In this document: positions 29,797 to 39,050 of the stretch, one piece after another
Position numbering within the stretch: the stretch's first letter is position 1
Layout: every line of letters starts with the position of its first letter
NCBI RefSeq assembly: GCF_006120725.1
Contig: NZ_SWMU01000003.1
Span: 186,001 to 250,000, forward strand
From: Mesohalobacter halotolerans
GTDB lineage: Bacteria > Bacteroidota > Bacteroidia > Flavobacteriales > Flavobacteriaceae
Length of the DNA stretch: 64,000 nt
Reading direction: 5' to 3'
Position numbers and translations under genes: made by a program
The notes under the pieces: generated by a model
Seen by the model: only the letters and a program-made list of their open reading frames with translations
The model's database searches: none
Told to the model about the DNA's origin: nothing

Positions 29797-29828
29797 GAGG
29801 TAATAGCAACTATTTATGCATTTACCTC
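29797..29828 (-). terminator. Hairpin between tuf and tRNA-Trp
   Basis: Arms gaggtaa (29797-29803) and ttacctc (29822-29828) flank an 18-nt loop; on the minus strand it is followed by GACTTTTTAG. This could terminate part of the tuf transcript or mark a processing point before the tRNA. Confidence 0.5.
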
Positions 29829-29848
29829 AACTTATATACTGATAAAAG

Positions 29849-31036
29849 TTAGTCTAAAATTTCAGTAACTTGACCAGCACCTACGGTTCTACCACCTTCT
29901 CTTATTGCAAATTGTAAACCAACATTCATAGCAATTGGCTGTAGCAATTCAACAGTAATAGTTAAGTTATCTCCAGGCATTACCATTTCAACACCATCAG
30001 GTAAAGAAATAGTACCAGTAACGTCTGTTGTTCTTACATAAAACTGAGGTCTGTAATTATTATGGAATGGCGTGTGACGACCACCTTCTTCTTTTTTCAA
30101 TACATAGACTTCAGCCTTAAATTTAGCGTGAGGTGTAACAGTACCAGGTTTAGTAATAACCATACCTCTTGTAATTTGGTCTTTTTCAATACCTCTTAAT
30201 AAGATACCGACGTTATCACCTGCTTCACCTCTATCTAATATTTTACGGAACATTTCAACACCAGTAATTGTTGACTTTAATTTTTCTGCTCCCATACCAA
30301 TTAATTCAACTGGATCTCCAGTATTTGCAACACCAGTCTCAATTCTACCAGTTGCAACTGTTCCACGACCAGTAATAGAGAAAACATCTTCAATCGGCAT
30401 TAAGAAATCTTTATCAACCTCTCTTTCAGGTAATTGGATATAATCATCAACAGCTTGCATTAACTCAACAACTTTTTCGGCCCACTTTTCATCACCGTCT
30501 AGTGCACCTAAAGCTGAACCTGCAATAACTGGAGCATTATCGCCGTCGTAATCGTAGAAACTCAATAGGTCTCTAACCTCCATTTCAACTAATTCTAGTA
30601 ATTCTTCATCGTCAACTAAATCAACTTTGTTCAAGAAAGCAACAATACGAGGTACACCAACTTGACGACCTAATAAGATGTGCTCACGAGTCTGCGGCAT
30701 AGGACCATCAGTTGCAGCAACAACAAGAATTGCACCGTCCATTTGAGCAGCACCAGTTACCATGTTTTTAACATAGTCTGCGTGACCTGGACAGTCGACG
30801 TGTGCATAGTGTCTATTTTCAGTTTGATACTCAACGTGAGAAGAGTTAATTGTGATACCACGCTCTTTTTCCTCAGGAGCGTTGTCAATTTGATCAAAAG
30901 CTGAAGCTTCTGAAAAGCCTTTATCAGCCATCACTTTAGTGATTGCTGCAGTTAATGTAGTTTTACCGTGATCGACATGCCCAAGTGTACCTATATTAAG
31001 GTGCGGTTTGGATCGATCAAAATTTTCCTTTGCCAT
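29849..31036 (-). CDS. tuf: Elongation factor Tu
   Basis: A 395-residue EF-Tu. G motifs are GHVDHGKTT (G1), the switch I stretch [22 protein letters not shown] (G3), NKVDLVDD (G4) and SAL (G5); domains 2 and 3 follow with [13 protein letters not shown] and the closing [15 protein letters not shown]. It delivers aminoacyl-tRNA to the ribosome. It stands between four upstream tRNA genes and tRNA-Trp, and probably belongs to one long transcript with them. Confidence 0.99.
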   Translation of the reverse strand: MAKENFDRSKPHLNIGTLGHVDHGKTTLTAAITKVMADKGFSEASAFDQIDNAPEEKERGITINSSHVEYQTENRHYAHVDCPGHADYVKNMVTGAAQMDGAILVVAATDGPMPQTREHILLGRQVGVPRIVAFLNKVDLVDDEELLELVEMEVRDLLSFYDYDGDNAPVIAGSALGALDGDEKWAEKVVELMQAVDDYIQLPEREVDKDFLMPIEDVFSITGRGTVATGRIETGVANTGDPVELIGMGAEKLKSTITGVEMFRKILDRGEAGDNVGILLRGIEKDQITRGMVITKPGTVTPHAKFKAEVYVLKKEEGGRHTPFHNNYRPQFYVRTTDVTGTISLPDGVEMVMPGDNLTITVELLQPIAMNVGLQFAIREGGRTVGAGQVTEILD

Positions 31037-31096
31037 AAGTAAAGTATTTAATCTTAGTTATATATTAGTGTTAACTTTTTTATCTATTTAATCTAG

Positions 31097-31168
31097 AGCC
31101 AACGACGAGAATTGAACTCGTGACCTTTTCCTTACCAAGGAAACGCTCTACCCCTGAGCTACGTCGGC
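31097..31168 (-). tRNA. tRNA-Thr (GGT anticodon)
   Basis: Minus-strand fold with acceptor GCCGACG/CGTTGGC, D arm GCTC/GAGC, anticodon stem TTTCC/GGAAA around TTGGTAA (anticodon GGT) and T arm ACGAG/CTCGT, 72 nt, CCA not encoded. It lies directly upstream of tuf in transcription order. Confidence 0.94.
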
Positions 31169-31256
31169 CTAAAGTATTTCAAATACCCAATCATTACTCT
31201 ATTCAAATCTGGTATCTACACAGAGAACACCAAATTTTTTTGAAGTAAAAAATTAG

Positions 31257-31329
31257 AGCGGAAGACCGGGTTCGAACCGGCGACATTCAGCTTGGAAGGC
31301 TGACGCTCTACCAACTGAGCTACTTCCGC
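31257..31329 (-). tRNA. tRNA-Gly (TCC anticodon)
   Basis: Minus-strand acceptor GCGGAAG/CTTCCGC, anticodon stem TCAGC/GCTGA around CTTCCAA (anticodon TCC) and T arm CCGGG around TTCGAAC; 73 nt, CCA not encoded. Confidence 0.95.
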
Positions 31330-31386
31330 TTTTATCTTAAACTTATTGATATCTTTTAAATATTAAAGAACATGGCAGATTAACTG

Positions 31387-31454
31387 CACTTGTGGGGAGA
31401 GCAGCCCCGACGCTTCGGGGGAACCTGAGGGTTCCTCCAAAGCTTTTGCTCTTG

Positions 31455-31466
<12 letters not shown>
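31387..31466. repeat. Direct repeat of the tRNA-Tyr 3' end flanking a double-hairpin insert
   Basis: The 18-mer gcNcttgtggggagagca occurs at 31387-31404 and again at 31449-31466, where it is the 3' end of tRNA-Tyr and its flank. Between the copies lie two tandem hairpins: ccccga/tcgggg with loop cgct (31405-31420) and ggaacc/ggttcc with loop tgag (31420-31435). The 125-bp gap between tRNA-Gly and tRNA-Tyr holds nothing else that I recognise. Confidence 0.65.
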
Positions 31467-31536
<70 letters not shown>

Positions 31537-31586
31537 AAAATTACACTAAAACACACGGGTTTTAGCATTTCAATATTTCAAAATCG

Positions 31587-31660
31587 AGCCGATGGAGGGA
31601 CTCGAACCCACGACCTGCTGATTACAAATCAGCTGCTCTAGCCAGCTGAGCTACATCGGC
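31587..31660 (-). tRNA. tRNA-Thr (TGT anticodon)
   Basis: Minus-strand acceptor GCCGATG/CATCGGC, anticodon stem CTGAT/ATCAG around TTGTA (anticodon TGT) and T arm GTGGG/CCCTC with TTCGAGT; 74 nt, CCA not encoded. It is the first tRNA of the Thr-Tyr-Gly-Thr cluster before tuf. Confidence 0.94.
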
Positions 31661-31767
31661 TTTTATTAACTTTTTACCGCATTTTTTGCGGAATGCAAAT
31701 ATATAGAGTTTAATTTTCATAGAAAAAATAATTTTTACTTTTTTTTACATATTTTTCAAAGTAAAAA

Positions 31768-32652
31768 CTAATTTGATTCTCTGGGGTGATTTTTATAATA
31801 AGACTGTTTGAGTTGCTCTATGCTATTGTGCGTGTAAACTTCTGTAGATGAGAGACTTTCATGACCTAAGAGTTCTTTTATTGCATTTAAATCTGACCCT
31901 TGATTTAATAGATGTGTTGCAAAGGTGTGACGTAAAATATGAGGGCTAGTTTTGGATTTACTTGAAAATTTTTTAAAAACATCGTTTACGACATTGTAAA
32001 CTAAACTTGGATATAAAGGTTTATCTTGTGCTGTAACCAATAAACTTGAATGTCTAAACCCCTCTTTTTGCTTAAATTGCAAATAGACTTTTATTCGTTT
32101 ACAAATTTTATCATACAGCGGTACGATTCGTTGTTTATTTCTTTTACCTGTTACTTTGAGTTGCTGTTTAGTTAAATTAACATCTCGGGTTTGCAATGAA
32201 ATCAATTCAGCTCGCCGCATACCTGTAGCATATAGTAACTCTATTATTAATGATTGTCTAGATGTTAAAAAGTCTTTTGACTCTAGACTATTAATTACAT
32301 TTTCAACTTCTTGAATGGAAAAAGGTGTACTTAAAGATTGAGGTGTTTTTAAGCTTTTTAATTTTTGCATTGGTGAAGCTTTGACCTGACCTGTTTTGAG
32401 TAAAAACTTATAAAAAGTCTTGAGCGAACTCAACTTTCTGTTAATACTTTTGTGTTTCAAATCTTGTTGAGATAATTCAGCAATCCAGGCTCTCACCTGA
32501 AAATAATCAACATCGATTAATGTGACTTTATTAAAATTGGTATTTAAAAAATGGTCAAATTCTTTTAAATCGTTTTGATAGGCAGAAATAGTATGATTTG
32601 AATACTGTTTTTCGTTTTCAAGATAGGAGAGAAAATTAATAATACCTGACAT
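31768..32652 (-). CDS. xerC: Tyrosine recombinase XerC/XerD type
   Basis: A 294-residue Xer recombinase: SAM-like core-binding N-terminus (residues 1-95) and catalytic domain with Arg146 (ATGMRRAEL), Lys170 (VTGKRNKQR), His238 and Arg241 (HILRHTFATHLL), His264 (LGHESL) and Tyr273 (TEVYTH). Size and motifs fit the chromosome-dimer resolvases, not phage integrases. In many flavobacteria this gene is near the tRNA-tuf block, so its closeness to tRNAs is conserved synteny and not a sign of an island. Which Xer subunit it is cannot be settled here. Confidence 0.85.
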   Translation of the reverse strand: MSGIINFLSYLENEKQYSNHTISAYQNDLKEFDHFLNTNFNKVTLIDVDYFQVRAWIAELSQQDLKHKSINRKLSSLKTFYKFLLKTGQVKASPMQKLKSLKTPQSLSTPFSIQEVENVINSLESKDFLTSRQSLIIELLYATGMRRAELISLQTRDVNLTKQQLKVTGKRNKQRIVPLYDKICKRIKVYLQFKQKEGFRHSSLLVTAQDKPLYPSLVYNVVNDVFKKFSSKSKTSPHILRHTFATHLLNQGSDLNAIKELLGHESLSSTEVYTHNSIEQLKQSYYKNHPRESN

Positions 32653-32726
32653 GTCGCAAATATAAATATTTTAAAATATACTATCATTTGTATCAATTTT
32701 ACTGAAAAACATTTCTCTATAAATCT

Positions 32727-33899
32727 CTATTTTGTAGCTGGTTTATAATCTTTTTCATCGATAATCATCTTTGCTAAAATTTCTTTTAATATTTCAGAAG
32801 TTCCACCTCCAATTGGACCTAATCTAGAATCTCTGAGCATTCTGGCGAGCGGATATTCTTCTATATAGCCATAACCACCTAGTAGTTGTAAACAATCGTA
32901 AATAACTTCATCTGCAATTTTTGTAGATTCCAATTTAGACATGCTAGCTTCTTTGACGACATATTCACCTTTGTCCAATCTTGAAGCTACGGCATAGTTA
33001 AAATGCTTACACATCTCCACTCTCGTGGACATTTCAGCAATTTTATGTCGCAATGCTTGAAATTCAGTGAGTTTTTTACCAAAAGCCTCACGGTCTTTCA
33101 TGTAGCTTAAAGCGTATTTAATAGCATATTCTGCTCTAGCGTGAGCATTAATTCCCATAATTAAACGTTCAGAAGCAAAGTGTTGCATGATATAGTTAAA
33201 CCCTTTGTTTTCTTCACCCATAAGATTTGATGCTGGAATCCTAACATCATCAAAAGCGAGTTCTGCAGTATCAGATGCTCTCCAGCCGAGTTTATCTAAT
33301 TTTGTTGCTGATATACCATCTGTTTTTTCTCTATCAACAAGGAAAATACTCATGCCTTTAGATTTCAACTCAGGATTGGTTTTAGCCGCAACTATTAGAT
33401 AGTCAGCATAAACACCATTCGTGATAAAAGTTTTTGAACCGTTGATAACGTATTCATCCCGTTTTTTTACTGCTGTGGTTTTCATTCCAGCAACATCAGA
33501 ACCTCCGAAGGGTTCAGTAATACAAAGGCAACCTACTTTTTCGCCAGTAATACTTTTGGTAAGGTATTTTTCTTTTAATTTCTCAGAACCTTCAGCATTG
33601 AGATGTGTCATCGCCAAGTATGCATGAGCCCACATGGCAGCTGCGAATCCACCTGAATTAACACGTTGTAATTCCTCAAGTAAAATCGTTGTATAAAAAA
33701 AATCTAAATTCATACCACCGTATTGCTCTGGATAAGCCAAACCAAAATAGCCCATCTCGCCCATTTTTGTCCAGATACTTGGGTCTATTTTTCCTTTTTT
33801 TTCCCACTGATCTACATTTGGCGAGACTTCTTTTTGGAGAAACTCTCTTAAAGTTGTTCTAAACAATTTGTGGTCTTCTGAAAAGTAAGCTGTATTCAT
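32727..33899 (-). CDS. Acyl-CoA dehydrogenase
   Basis: A 390-residue FAD enzyme with the three-domain order of the family: helical N-terminus, the substrate/FAD middle part CLCITEPFGGSD and FITNGVYADY, and the C-terminal helical bundle with AFGKKLTEFQALRHK, QLLGGYGYIEEYPLARMLRD and GGTSEILKEILAKMI. It oxidises acyl-CoA to trans-2-enoyl-CoA. Chain-length preference cannot be read from the sequence. It is followed by the Xer gene (74-bp gap) and preceded by the helix-hairpin-helix gene (39-bp gap). Confidence 0.92.
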   Translation of the reverse strand: MNTAYFSEDHKLFRTTLREFLQKEVSPNVDQWEKKGKIDPSIWTKMGEMGYFGLAYPEQYGGMNLDFFYTTILLEELQRVNSGGFAAAMWAHAYLAMTHLNAEGSEKLKEKYLTKSITGEKVGCLCITEPFGGSDVAGMKTTAVKKRDEYVINGSKTFITNGVYADYLIVAAKTNPELKSKGMSIFLVDREKTDGISATKLDKLGWRASDTAELAFDDVRIPASNLMGEENKGFNYIMQHFASERLIMGINAHARAEYAIKYALSYMKDREAFGKKLTEFQALRHKIAEMSTRVEMCKHFNYAVASRLDKGEYVVKEASMSKLESTKIADEVIYDCLQLLGGYGYIEEYPLARMLRDSRLGPIGGGTSEILKEILAKMIIDEKDYKPATK

Positions 33900-33938
33900 A
33901 GTTAATATTTCCTTAATTATTTTAACAAAAAATAAGAA

Positions 33939-34823
33939 TTACTTATTTATTGTCAAATATAATTTAATTCTATCAATTTTAGAGGTAGGAAATTGTTGTA
34001 ATTTTGATAATTCTTTAAAAGATTTAATCCCTTGTTTCACTTTTATCAGTTGAAATATTTCTCTAGCCAGTTCATAATCAAAGTACGGGATTTCAGACAA
34101 CTCGATTAACGATGCTTGATTAATATCAATCTTTGGTTGCTGGTAATTAGACTTTACAGTCATTTTTGCAGTAATTTTATCGATGACATCATGCTTAAGT
34201 CCCCAAACATCTTTAAGCTGAATATCGGATCTAAATTTTCCGATTTTGTTTCGATAAGCGATAATACGTTTTGATAGCACCTTACCAACACCACTTATTT
34301 TTTCTAAATCTTCTGCTGTTACTGAATTTAAATCTTTCTTCTGCTCATAGCTTAAAACAGTTTTAGGTTTTTCTCGTGTTTTTGCTTGTTGTTGTGCTAC
34401 AACCCAATCTGGGAATTTAAAATAGGGTGAAATCTTGTTTAGAACCTCATCAGAAACTTTAGTCACCTCTTGAAAATCTTCAGCCGAATTTATCCATTGT
34501 CCTTTGGCACGAAAAGCCATCAACCTATCATGTTCTTCGGCAGATAAACCCAATCGATAAGCTTTACCTTCTTTTAAAAAATTAGGGTTAAATGGATATA
34601 TTTTATATTGATAAGATTTAGCTTGTTTAGCCTTTAATAATTTTAAAGAATCAATTTTTAGCTGGGTTGTACTATCAATATAAATTAGGTTTTGATTGTA
34701 TTTAGGGTGTTTATAATTGTAATAAGCAAACCCTAAAAGACAAACAACTATGACTCCAACTAACAAAAAAACCCCATTCTGTTGAGACTTTGTCAAAACC
34801 GAATGGGTTTTTTTTGAAAACAT
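33939..34823 (-). CDS. Membrane-anchored helix-hairpin-helix (ComEA-like) protein
   Basis: A 294-residue protein: a short cytosolic start, one membrane segment at about residues 17-35 (NGVFLLVGVIVVCLLGFAYY), a linker, then repeated helix-hairpin-helix units (NSVTAEDLEKISGVGKVLSKR, and DINQASLIELSEIPYFDYE) with the IAYRNKIGKF type of follow-on seen in ComEA-like DNA-binding proteins. Single-span anchoring with external HhH motifs suggests DNA binding at the outer face of the inner membrane. A terminator-like hairpin from the upstream symporter gene overlaps codons 3-20. Function is inferred from domains only. Confidence 0.8.
   Translation of the reverse strand: MFSKKTHSVLTKSQQNGVFLLVGVIVVCLLGFAYYNYKHPKYNQNLIYIDSTTQLKIDSLKLLKAKQAKSYQYKIYPFNPNFLKEGKAYRLGLSAEEHDRLMAFRAKGQWINSAEDFQEVTKVSDEVLNKISPYFKFPDWVVAQQQAKTREKPKTVLSYEQKKDLNSVTAEDLEKISGVGKVLSKRIIAYRNKIGKFRSDIQLKDVWGLKHDVIDKITAKMTVKSNYQQPKIDINQASLIELSEIPYFDYELAREIFQLIKVKQGIKSFKELSKLQQFPTSKIDRIKLYLTINK
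34765..34815 (-). terminator. Terminator of the AGCS gene inside the 5' end of the HhH gene
   Basis: Minus-strand order: AAAAAAAACCCATTC, 21-nt loop, GAATGGGGTTTTTTT. The arms (34801-34815 and 34765-34779) pair over A-T, 3 G-C and ATTC/GAAT with one bulged base, and a T-run completes an intrinsic terminator. It lies 20 bp past the symporter stop at 34835 but within codons 3-20 of the following gene. Confidence 0.65.
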
Positions 34824-34834
34824 ATGTTATAAAC

Positions 34835-36898
34835 TTATTTCTGGCGTGTAAATAATTCGCCTTTTTTGAGTTTAGACATGTATTCTCTTAAATCTTTTCT
34901 AACTTCACCAGACAAGATTAGTAGTCCTATGATATTAGGGAAAGACATCGCAAGAATCATCATATCTGAAAAGTCTAATACAGCACCTAAGCTGATAGAA
35001 GCGCCGACAACTACAAAAATTAAGAAAAAGACTTTATAAATTAACTCGTTTGTTTTGCTTCTCCCAAAAATATAAGACCAAGCCCTCATGCCGTAATAAG
35101 ACCAAGAAATCATAGTAGAGAAAGCAAACAAAAATACAGCTATTGCCAAGACATAAGGAAACCATGAGACTACACTTCCAAATGCGTCTGTGGTCAACTG
35201 TACACCAGATAAGCCGTCAACTTCGTGCATACCAGTAAAAATTAAAACTAAAGCTGTCAGTGTACATACCACTACAGTATCAATAAATGGTTCAAGAAGA
35301 GCTACAAAACCTTCAGAAGGCGGATGGTTAGTTTTGGCCGCAGAGTGAGCAATAGCAGCTGAACCGACACCGGCCTCGTTAGAAAATGCGGCTCGTTGAA
35401 AGCCTACAATTAATACACCTATGAAACCGCCCTTGAGTGCACTGGGTGAAAAAGCACCGTTAATAATAGCTGAGAAAGCTGCTCCCAAATTGTCAATATT
35501 TACGCCAATCACAATAAATGCACCGATAACATAAGTTGCAGCCATAAATGGTACGACTTTATCAGTAACTCTTGCTATACTACTGATACCACCAATGATA
35601 ACTACACCAACAAGAATTGCTAGAATAAGACCAAAAATAAAACCATTCCCTTCAAGCATAGGAATTTGCCCAGCTAATACATTAAAGGATTGGTTGGCTT
35701 GGAACATATTACCGCCTCCAAATGAAGCACCAATGGCCAAAACTGCAAAAATTACAGCTAAGGTTTTACCTAGACCTTTTAAATTTCTTTTTTCTAATCC
35801 ATATCTCAAATAGTTCATGGGTCCACCAAAAATACGTCCTTCTTTATTAATAAATCTATACTTGACACCAAGCGTACATTCCACAAATTTGGATGACATA
35901 CCGAGTAAACCAGCTAAAATCATCCAAAAAGTTGCCCCAGCTCCACCAAGTGAAATTGCGATCGCCACACCGGCTATATTACCTAAGCCAACGGTTGCAG
36001 ACACCGCTGTTGTCAAAGCTTGAAAATGGGTAATTCGACCTGGAGCATCCGGATCGTCATATTTACCTCTTGCGAGTTGAAGCGAATGCTTAAATCCTCT
36101 AATATTAATGAATCCCATTCTAAATGTAAAAAAAGCGGCACCAGCAATCAACCAAACGACAATAAATGGAATACCTTTGGTTTTCTTATCGCCATTTGGT
36201 AAAGTTAGAGCCACGGGATTCTCATATTTAATCTCACCAAATACATGAGCATTTGGCTGAATCACATCCTCTTTATTATTGGGGTCATAAATAACTTCTC
36301 CTTCTTTGACCTTGTGTTTAATTTTACCGTTTTCTTGAGCTTTAACTTCTATATCTCCGGTGTTAGATAAATTTACAACAGCAATAGCATCACCCTTTTT
36401 TACAGAAGTATTGGAGTTGACTAGCCATTTTTTTAATGTAAATACTTCTTGAGTCTCCGCATCCCACTCAGGCGCAAAAATGAGGTCTTTATTAGTATAC
36501 ACAACAGGATCATAAATACCAATGGCAGCAAATGGATCCCAAAACAACACACTGCCCATCGCACCAACAACTGGTGTAAAAAAGCCATTAAAATGTTCTG
36601 TTATCGATTCTGCTTTTATGGTAATGTCTTTCTCTGCTGTAAGACCATTAGCATCTGTAACTTTGATGTGATAAGCAATACCTTCTGTTAGGCCGACAGA
36701 TTTATTAGAAGACAATGGCGTGCTTTGATTAGACCATTTGTATTGATATGGTGGTGTTCCTCCATCTACTTCTACTTCAATTGAACCATTATTAATTTCA
36801 TCTGAAGGGTTGATGAGTTTTTCTTTAATCACTAAATCTTGACTAAATAGTGTAATTGAAAAAAACAAAACAACCAATGAAAATAAACTTCTTATCAT
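34835..36898 (-). CDS. AGCS-family sodium:amino acid symporter with exported SprB-like and lipoyl-like N-terminal domains
   Basis: A 687-residue protein. Order: signal peptide (MIRSLFSLVVLFFSITLFSQ), an Ig-like repeat of the SprB kind (GGTPPYQYKWSNQ, then YHIKVTDANGLTAEK), a hydrophobic stretch FFTPVVGAMGSVLFWDP, a lipoyl/HlyD-like barrel (VKKGDAIAVVNLS, QENGKIKHKVKEGEVI), then the AGCS transporter core from about residue 235 (GIPFIVVWLIAGAAFFTFRM, TAVSATVGLGNIAGVAIAI, NEAGVGSAAIAHSAAKTNHP, with about ten membrane spans). AGCS proteins import alanine or glycine with sodium and are normally 450-550 residues. The start at 36898 is chosen because it begins the signal peptide. The role of the extra domains is unknown. 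Confidence 0.85.
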   Translation of the reverse strand: MIRSLFSLVVLFFSITLFSQDLVIKEKLINPSDEINNGSIEVEVDGGTPPYQYKWSNQSTPLSSNKSVGLTEGIAYHIKVTDANGLTAEKDITIKAESITEHFNGFFTPVVGAMGSVLFWDPFAAIGIYDPVVYTNKDLIFAPEWDAETQEVFTLKKWLVNSNTSVKKGDAIAVVNLSNTGDIEVKAQENGKIKHKVKEGEVIYDPNNKEDVIQPNAHVFGEIKYENPVALTLPNGDKKTKGIPFIVVWLIAGAAFFTFRMGFINIRGFKHSLQLARGKYDDPDAPGRITHFQALTTAVSATVGLGNIAGVAIAISLGGAGATFWMILAGLLGMSSKFVECTLGVKYRFINKEGRIFGGPMNYLRYGLEKRNLKGLGKTLAVIFAVLAIGASFGGGNMFQANQSFNVLAGQIPMLEGNGFIFGLILAILVGVVIIGGISSIARVTDKVVPFMAATYVIGAFIVIGVNIDNLGAAFSAIINGAFSPSALKGGFIGVLIVGFQRAAFSNEAGVGSAAIAHSAAKTNHPPSEGFVALLEPFIDTVVVCTLTALVLIFTGMHEVDGLSGVQLTTDAFGSVVSWFPYVLAIAVFLFAFSTMISWSYYGMRAWSYIFGRSKTNELIYKVFFLIFVVVGASISLGAVLDFSDMMILAMSFPNIIGLLILSGEVRKDLREYMSKLKKGELFTRQK

Positions 36899-37058
36899 AA
36901 TTATAAATTTATAATTAATTAACCATTTAATAAACAAGCCGCAATATCTAAAAAAATATTAGTAATAAAAAACTATTTTAGAATTGTAAAGAATTGATTT
37001 AAGGCATTGTCAAAAATCTTTTTTTTGTTTTAAAAAAGGGAAACTTAAAGCTCATTTA

Positions 37059-39032
37059 TTAATGAATCAACTTAGAAAAAGTTTCAATATTTTCCTGCTT
37101 GCCTTGAACAAACAACACATCGCCTCTACAAATCTTTTCTGAGGGTTTGACAATATTGATAAAGTCCTCTTTTCTTTTTATACTTAAAATATTGATACCA
37201 TATTGATTTCTAATATCTAAGTCACCAATAGTTTTTCTGATAATTTTACTGGTATCCTTATTAACTTTAAGTGAAATAATATTAAAATCAGGTATCTCAG
37301 GTAAACGATAAGCCCTGGGAAAAGTCGCTTTTTTTTGAAATAAACTGTAATTATCAGATCGTAAGGAATTGATAAAGTTTTCGATATCCTCTTGAGGGAT
37401 TAAAAAATTATGCAAAACCCGTGTAAAAATTTCTATAGAAGTTTCAAATTCTTCCGGAATAACTTCATCTGCACCAAGAGCGTGAAGCTCCTCAATTTCT
37501 TTGACATATCTTGTCCTGACAATGGTGTAGATAGATTGAGACATGGTTCTCACATTTGATAAGATGGTTTTAGTGGCTTTTGGATCAGATATGGCGATAA
37601 CCAGAGCACGTGCTGTTGTCAAGTTCAGTGATTCTAAAATATGATCTTGCGTCGCATCTCCATACATGATGGGAATACCATTTTTTTTCTGTTCTCTTAC
37701 AGTTTCTGCATTCAATTCAACAACCAGATAAGGAATGTTCATGTATTGAGCGGCCTTAACCAAATTTGAGCCATTGATACCAAAACCTATGATGATTAAG
37801 TGGTTTTCAATCTCATCATCTATAACTTGTGTTTCAGGTTTTTTAGTTTCTAAAATTTTATCTAAGAATCTTATTTTTAAAATACCAAAAGCAATTTTTT
37901 CAGACAAAATAATGATGAAAGGTGTTAATAGCATTGATAATATAGACACCGAGAGGAACAGTTGATTCATTTCCGGCGATAATAAGTCATATTCTATACC
38001 AACCTTAGACAAAATAAAAGCAAATTCACCCACTTGAAATAAAGATACACCGGTGATGATAACTGTTCGTGCCGGATATTTTAATACGGCAACAGCCAGA
38101 CCTGCTATCATGGATTTGACCACAAAAACTGAGGCCACTAACAACAAAACGAAAAGAATATTATTGATGAAGTACGTTAAATTCAATAACATCCCGACGG
38201 AGATAAAAAACAAGCTGGTAAATAATTCTCTAAATGGCAAAATAGAACTCGTAGCTTGGTGACTGTATTCGGATTCTGATATAATCAAACCAGCTAGAAA
38301 CGCTCCAAGTGCTAAAGATAAACCGGCTTCTGAAGTTAAAAACGCAACCGCAAAACAAATCGCAAAAGTAGTGAGTAAGAAAAGTTCTTTGCTTTCGGTT
38401 TTGGCAATAATATGCATCAATTTTGGAACAAGGTATCTCGCACTCACAATTGTGATAACAATGACAATAGAGGTTTTTATAATCAGTTCTAGAATACTTC
38501 CTCCAATATCATCAGACTGCCCGGACATGATTGGTGCCAATAACATCATAGGCACAACAATAAGGTCTTGAAAGATTAATATAGCTAGCGCATTTTTACC
38601 ATGTGGTGTATTAATTTCATTGCGGTCTTGAAACAATTTTAATACTATAGCCGTACTCGAAAGCGAAAATAAAAAGCCTATAAAGATGGCTTCATTCAGT
38701 GGGAAATCTAAACTATATGCTATCGATGAAGCTACCAAAAGCGTAATACCAACTTGAAAAGAACCGCCTATAAATACAGTTTTCCTAATAGACATTAACT
38801 GTTTTATGGATAATTCCATACCGATAACAAACAGCAATAAAATCACACCGATTTCTGATATGATTTCCACTTGTTCAACCGCTTTGACTAGACTCAAAGC
38901 ATGCGGCCCTATCAAAACACCAGTAAATAAAAACCCTAAAATAGATGGAATTTTTAAGCGGTTGAGTAAAAAAACCACAACAATAGAAAATCCCATGATG
39001 ACTACCAAATCTTGGAGTAAAGGTAGATGCAT
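37059..39032 (-). CDS. CPA2-family cation:proton antiporter with RCK domains
   Basis: A 657-residue KefB-type transporter: about twelve membrane spans (residues 1-385, with GVILLLFVIGMELS, FLFSLSSTAIVLKL and LGAFLAGLIISESEY), a Rossmann RCK/TrkA-N domain (HLIIIGFGINGSNLVKAA) and a TrkA-C domain at the C-terminus (KVNKDTSKIIRKTIGDLDI). It exchanges K+ or Na+ for protons under nucleotide control. It is followed by nothing in its operon but lies 18 bp after the PspC-like gene on the same strand. Ion preference cannot be read. Confidence 0.9.
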   Translation of the reverse strand: MHLPLLQDLVVIMGFSIVVVFLLNRLKIPSILGFLFTGVLIGPHALSLVKAVEQVEIISEIGVILLLFVIGMELSIKQLMSIRKTVFIGGSFQVGITLLVASSIAYSLDFPLNEAIFIGFLFSLSSTAIVLKLFQDRNEINTPHGKNALAILIFQDLIVVPMMLLAPIMSGQSDDIGGSILELIIKTSIVIVITIVSARYLVPKLMHIIAKTESKELFLLTTFAICFAVAFLTSEAGLSLALGAFLAGLIISESEYSHQATSSILPFRELFTSLFFISVGMLLNLTYFINNILFVLLLVASVFVVKSMIAGLAVAVLKYPARTVIITGVSLFQVGEFAFILSKVGIEYDLLSPEMNQLFLSVSILSMLLTPFIIILSEKIAFGILKIRFLDKILETKKPETQVIDDEIENHLIIIGFGINGSNLVKAAQYMNIPYLVVELNAETVREQKKNGIPIMYGDATQDHILESLNLTTARALVIAISDPKATKTILSNVRTMSQSIYTIVRTRYVKEIEELHALGADEVIPEEFETSIEIFTRVLHNFLIPQEDIENFINSLRSDNYSLFQKKATFPRAYRLPEIPDFNIISLKVNKDTSKIIRKTIGDLDIRNQYGINILSIKRKEDFINIVKPSEKICRGDVLFVQGKQENIETFSKLIH

Positions 39033-39050
39033 AGATGATTTAATTTTGAA

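Noticed and set aside
29579-29803. Plus-strand open frame between secE and tuf
   Set aside because: It runs through the antisense of tRNA-Trp and the REP-like repeat, so it is not a gene.
31768-32652. Tyrosine recombinase beside four tRNA genes as the integrase of a genomic island
   Set aside because: Length and motifs fit housekeeping Xer proteins, the neighbours are core genes, and no phage or island genes are present.
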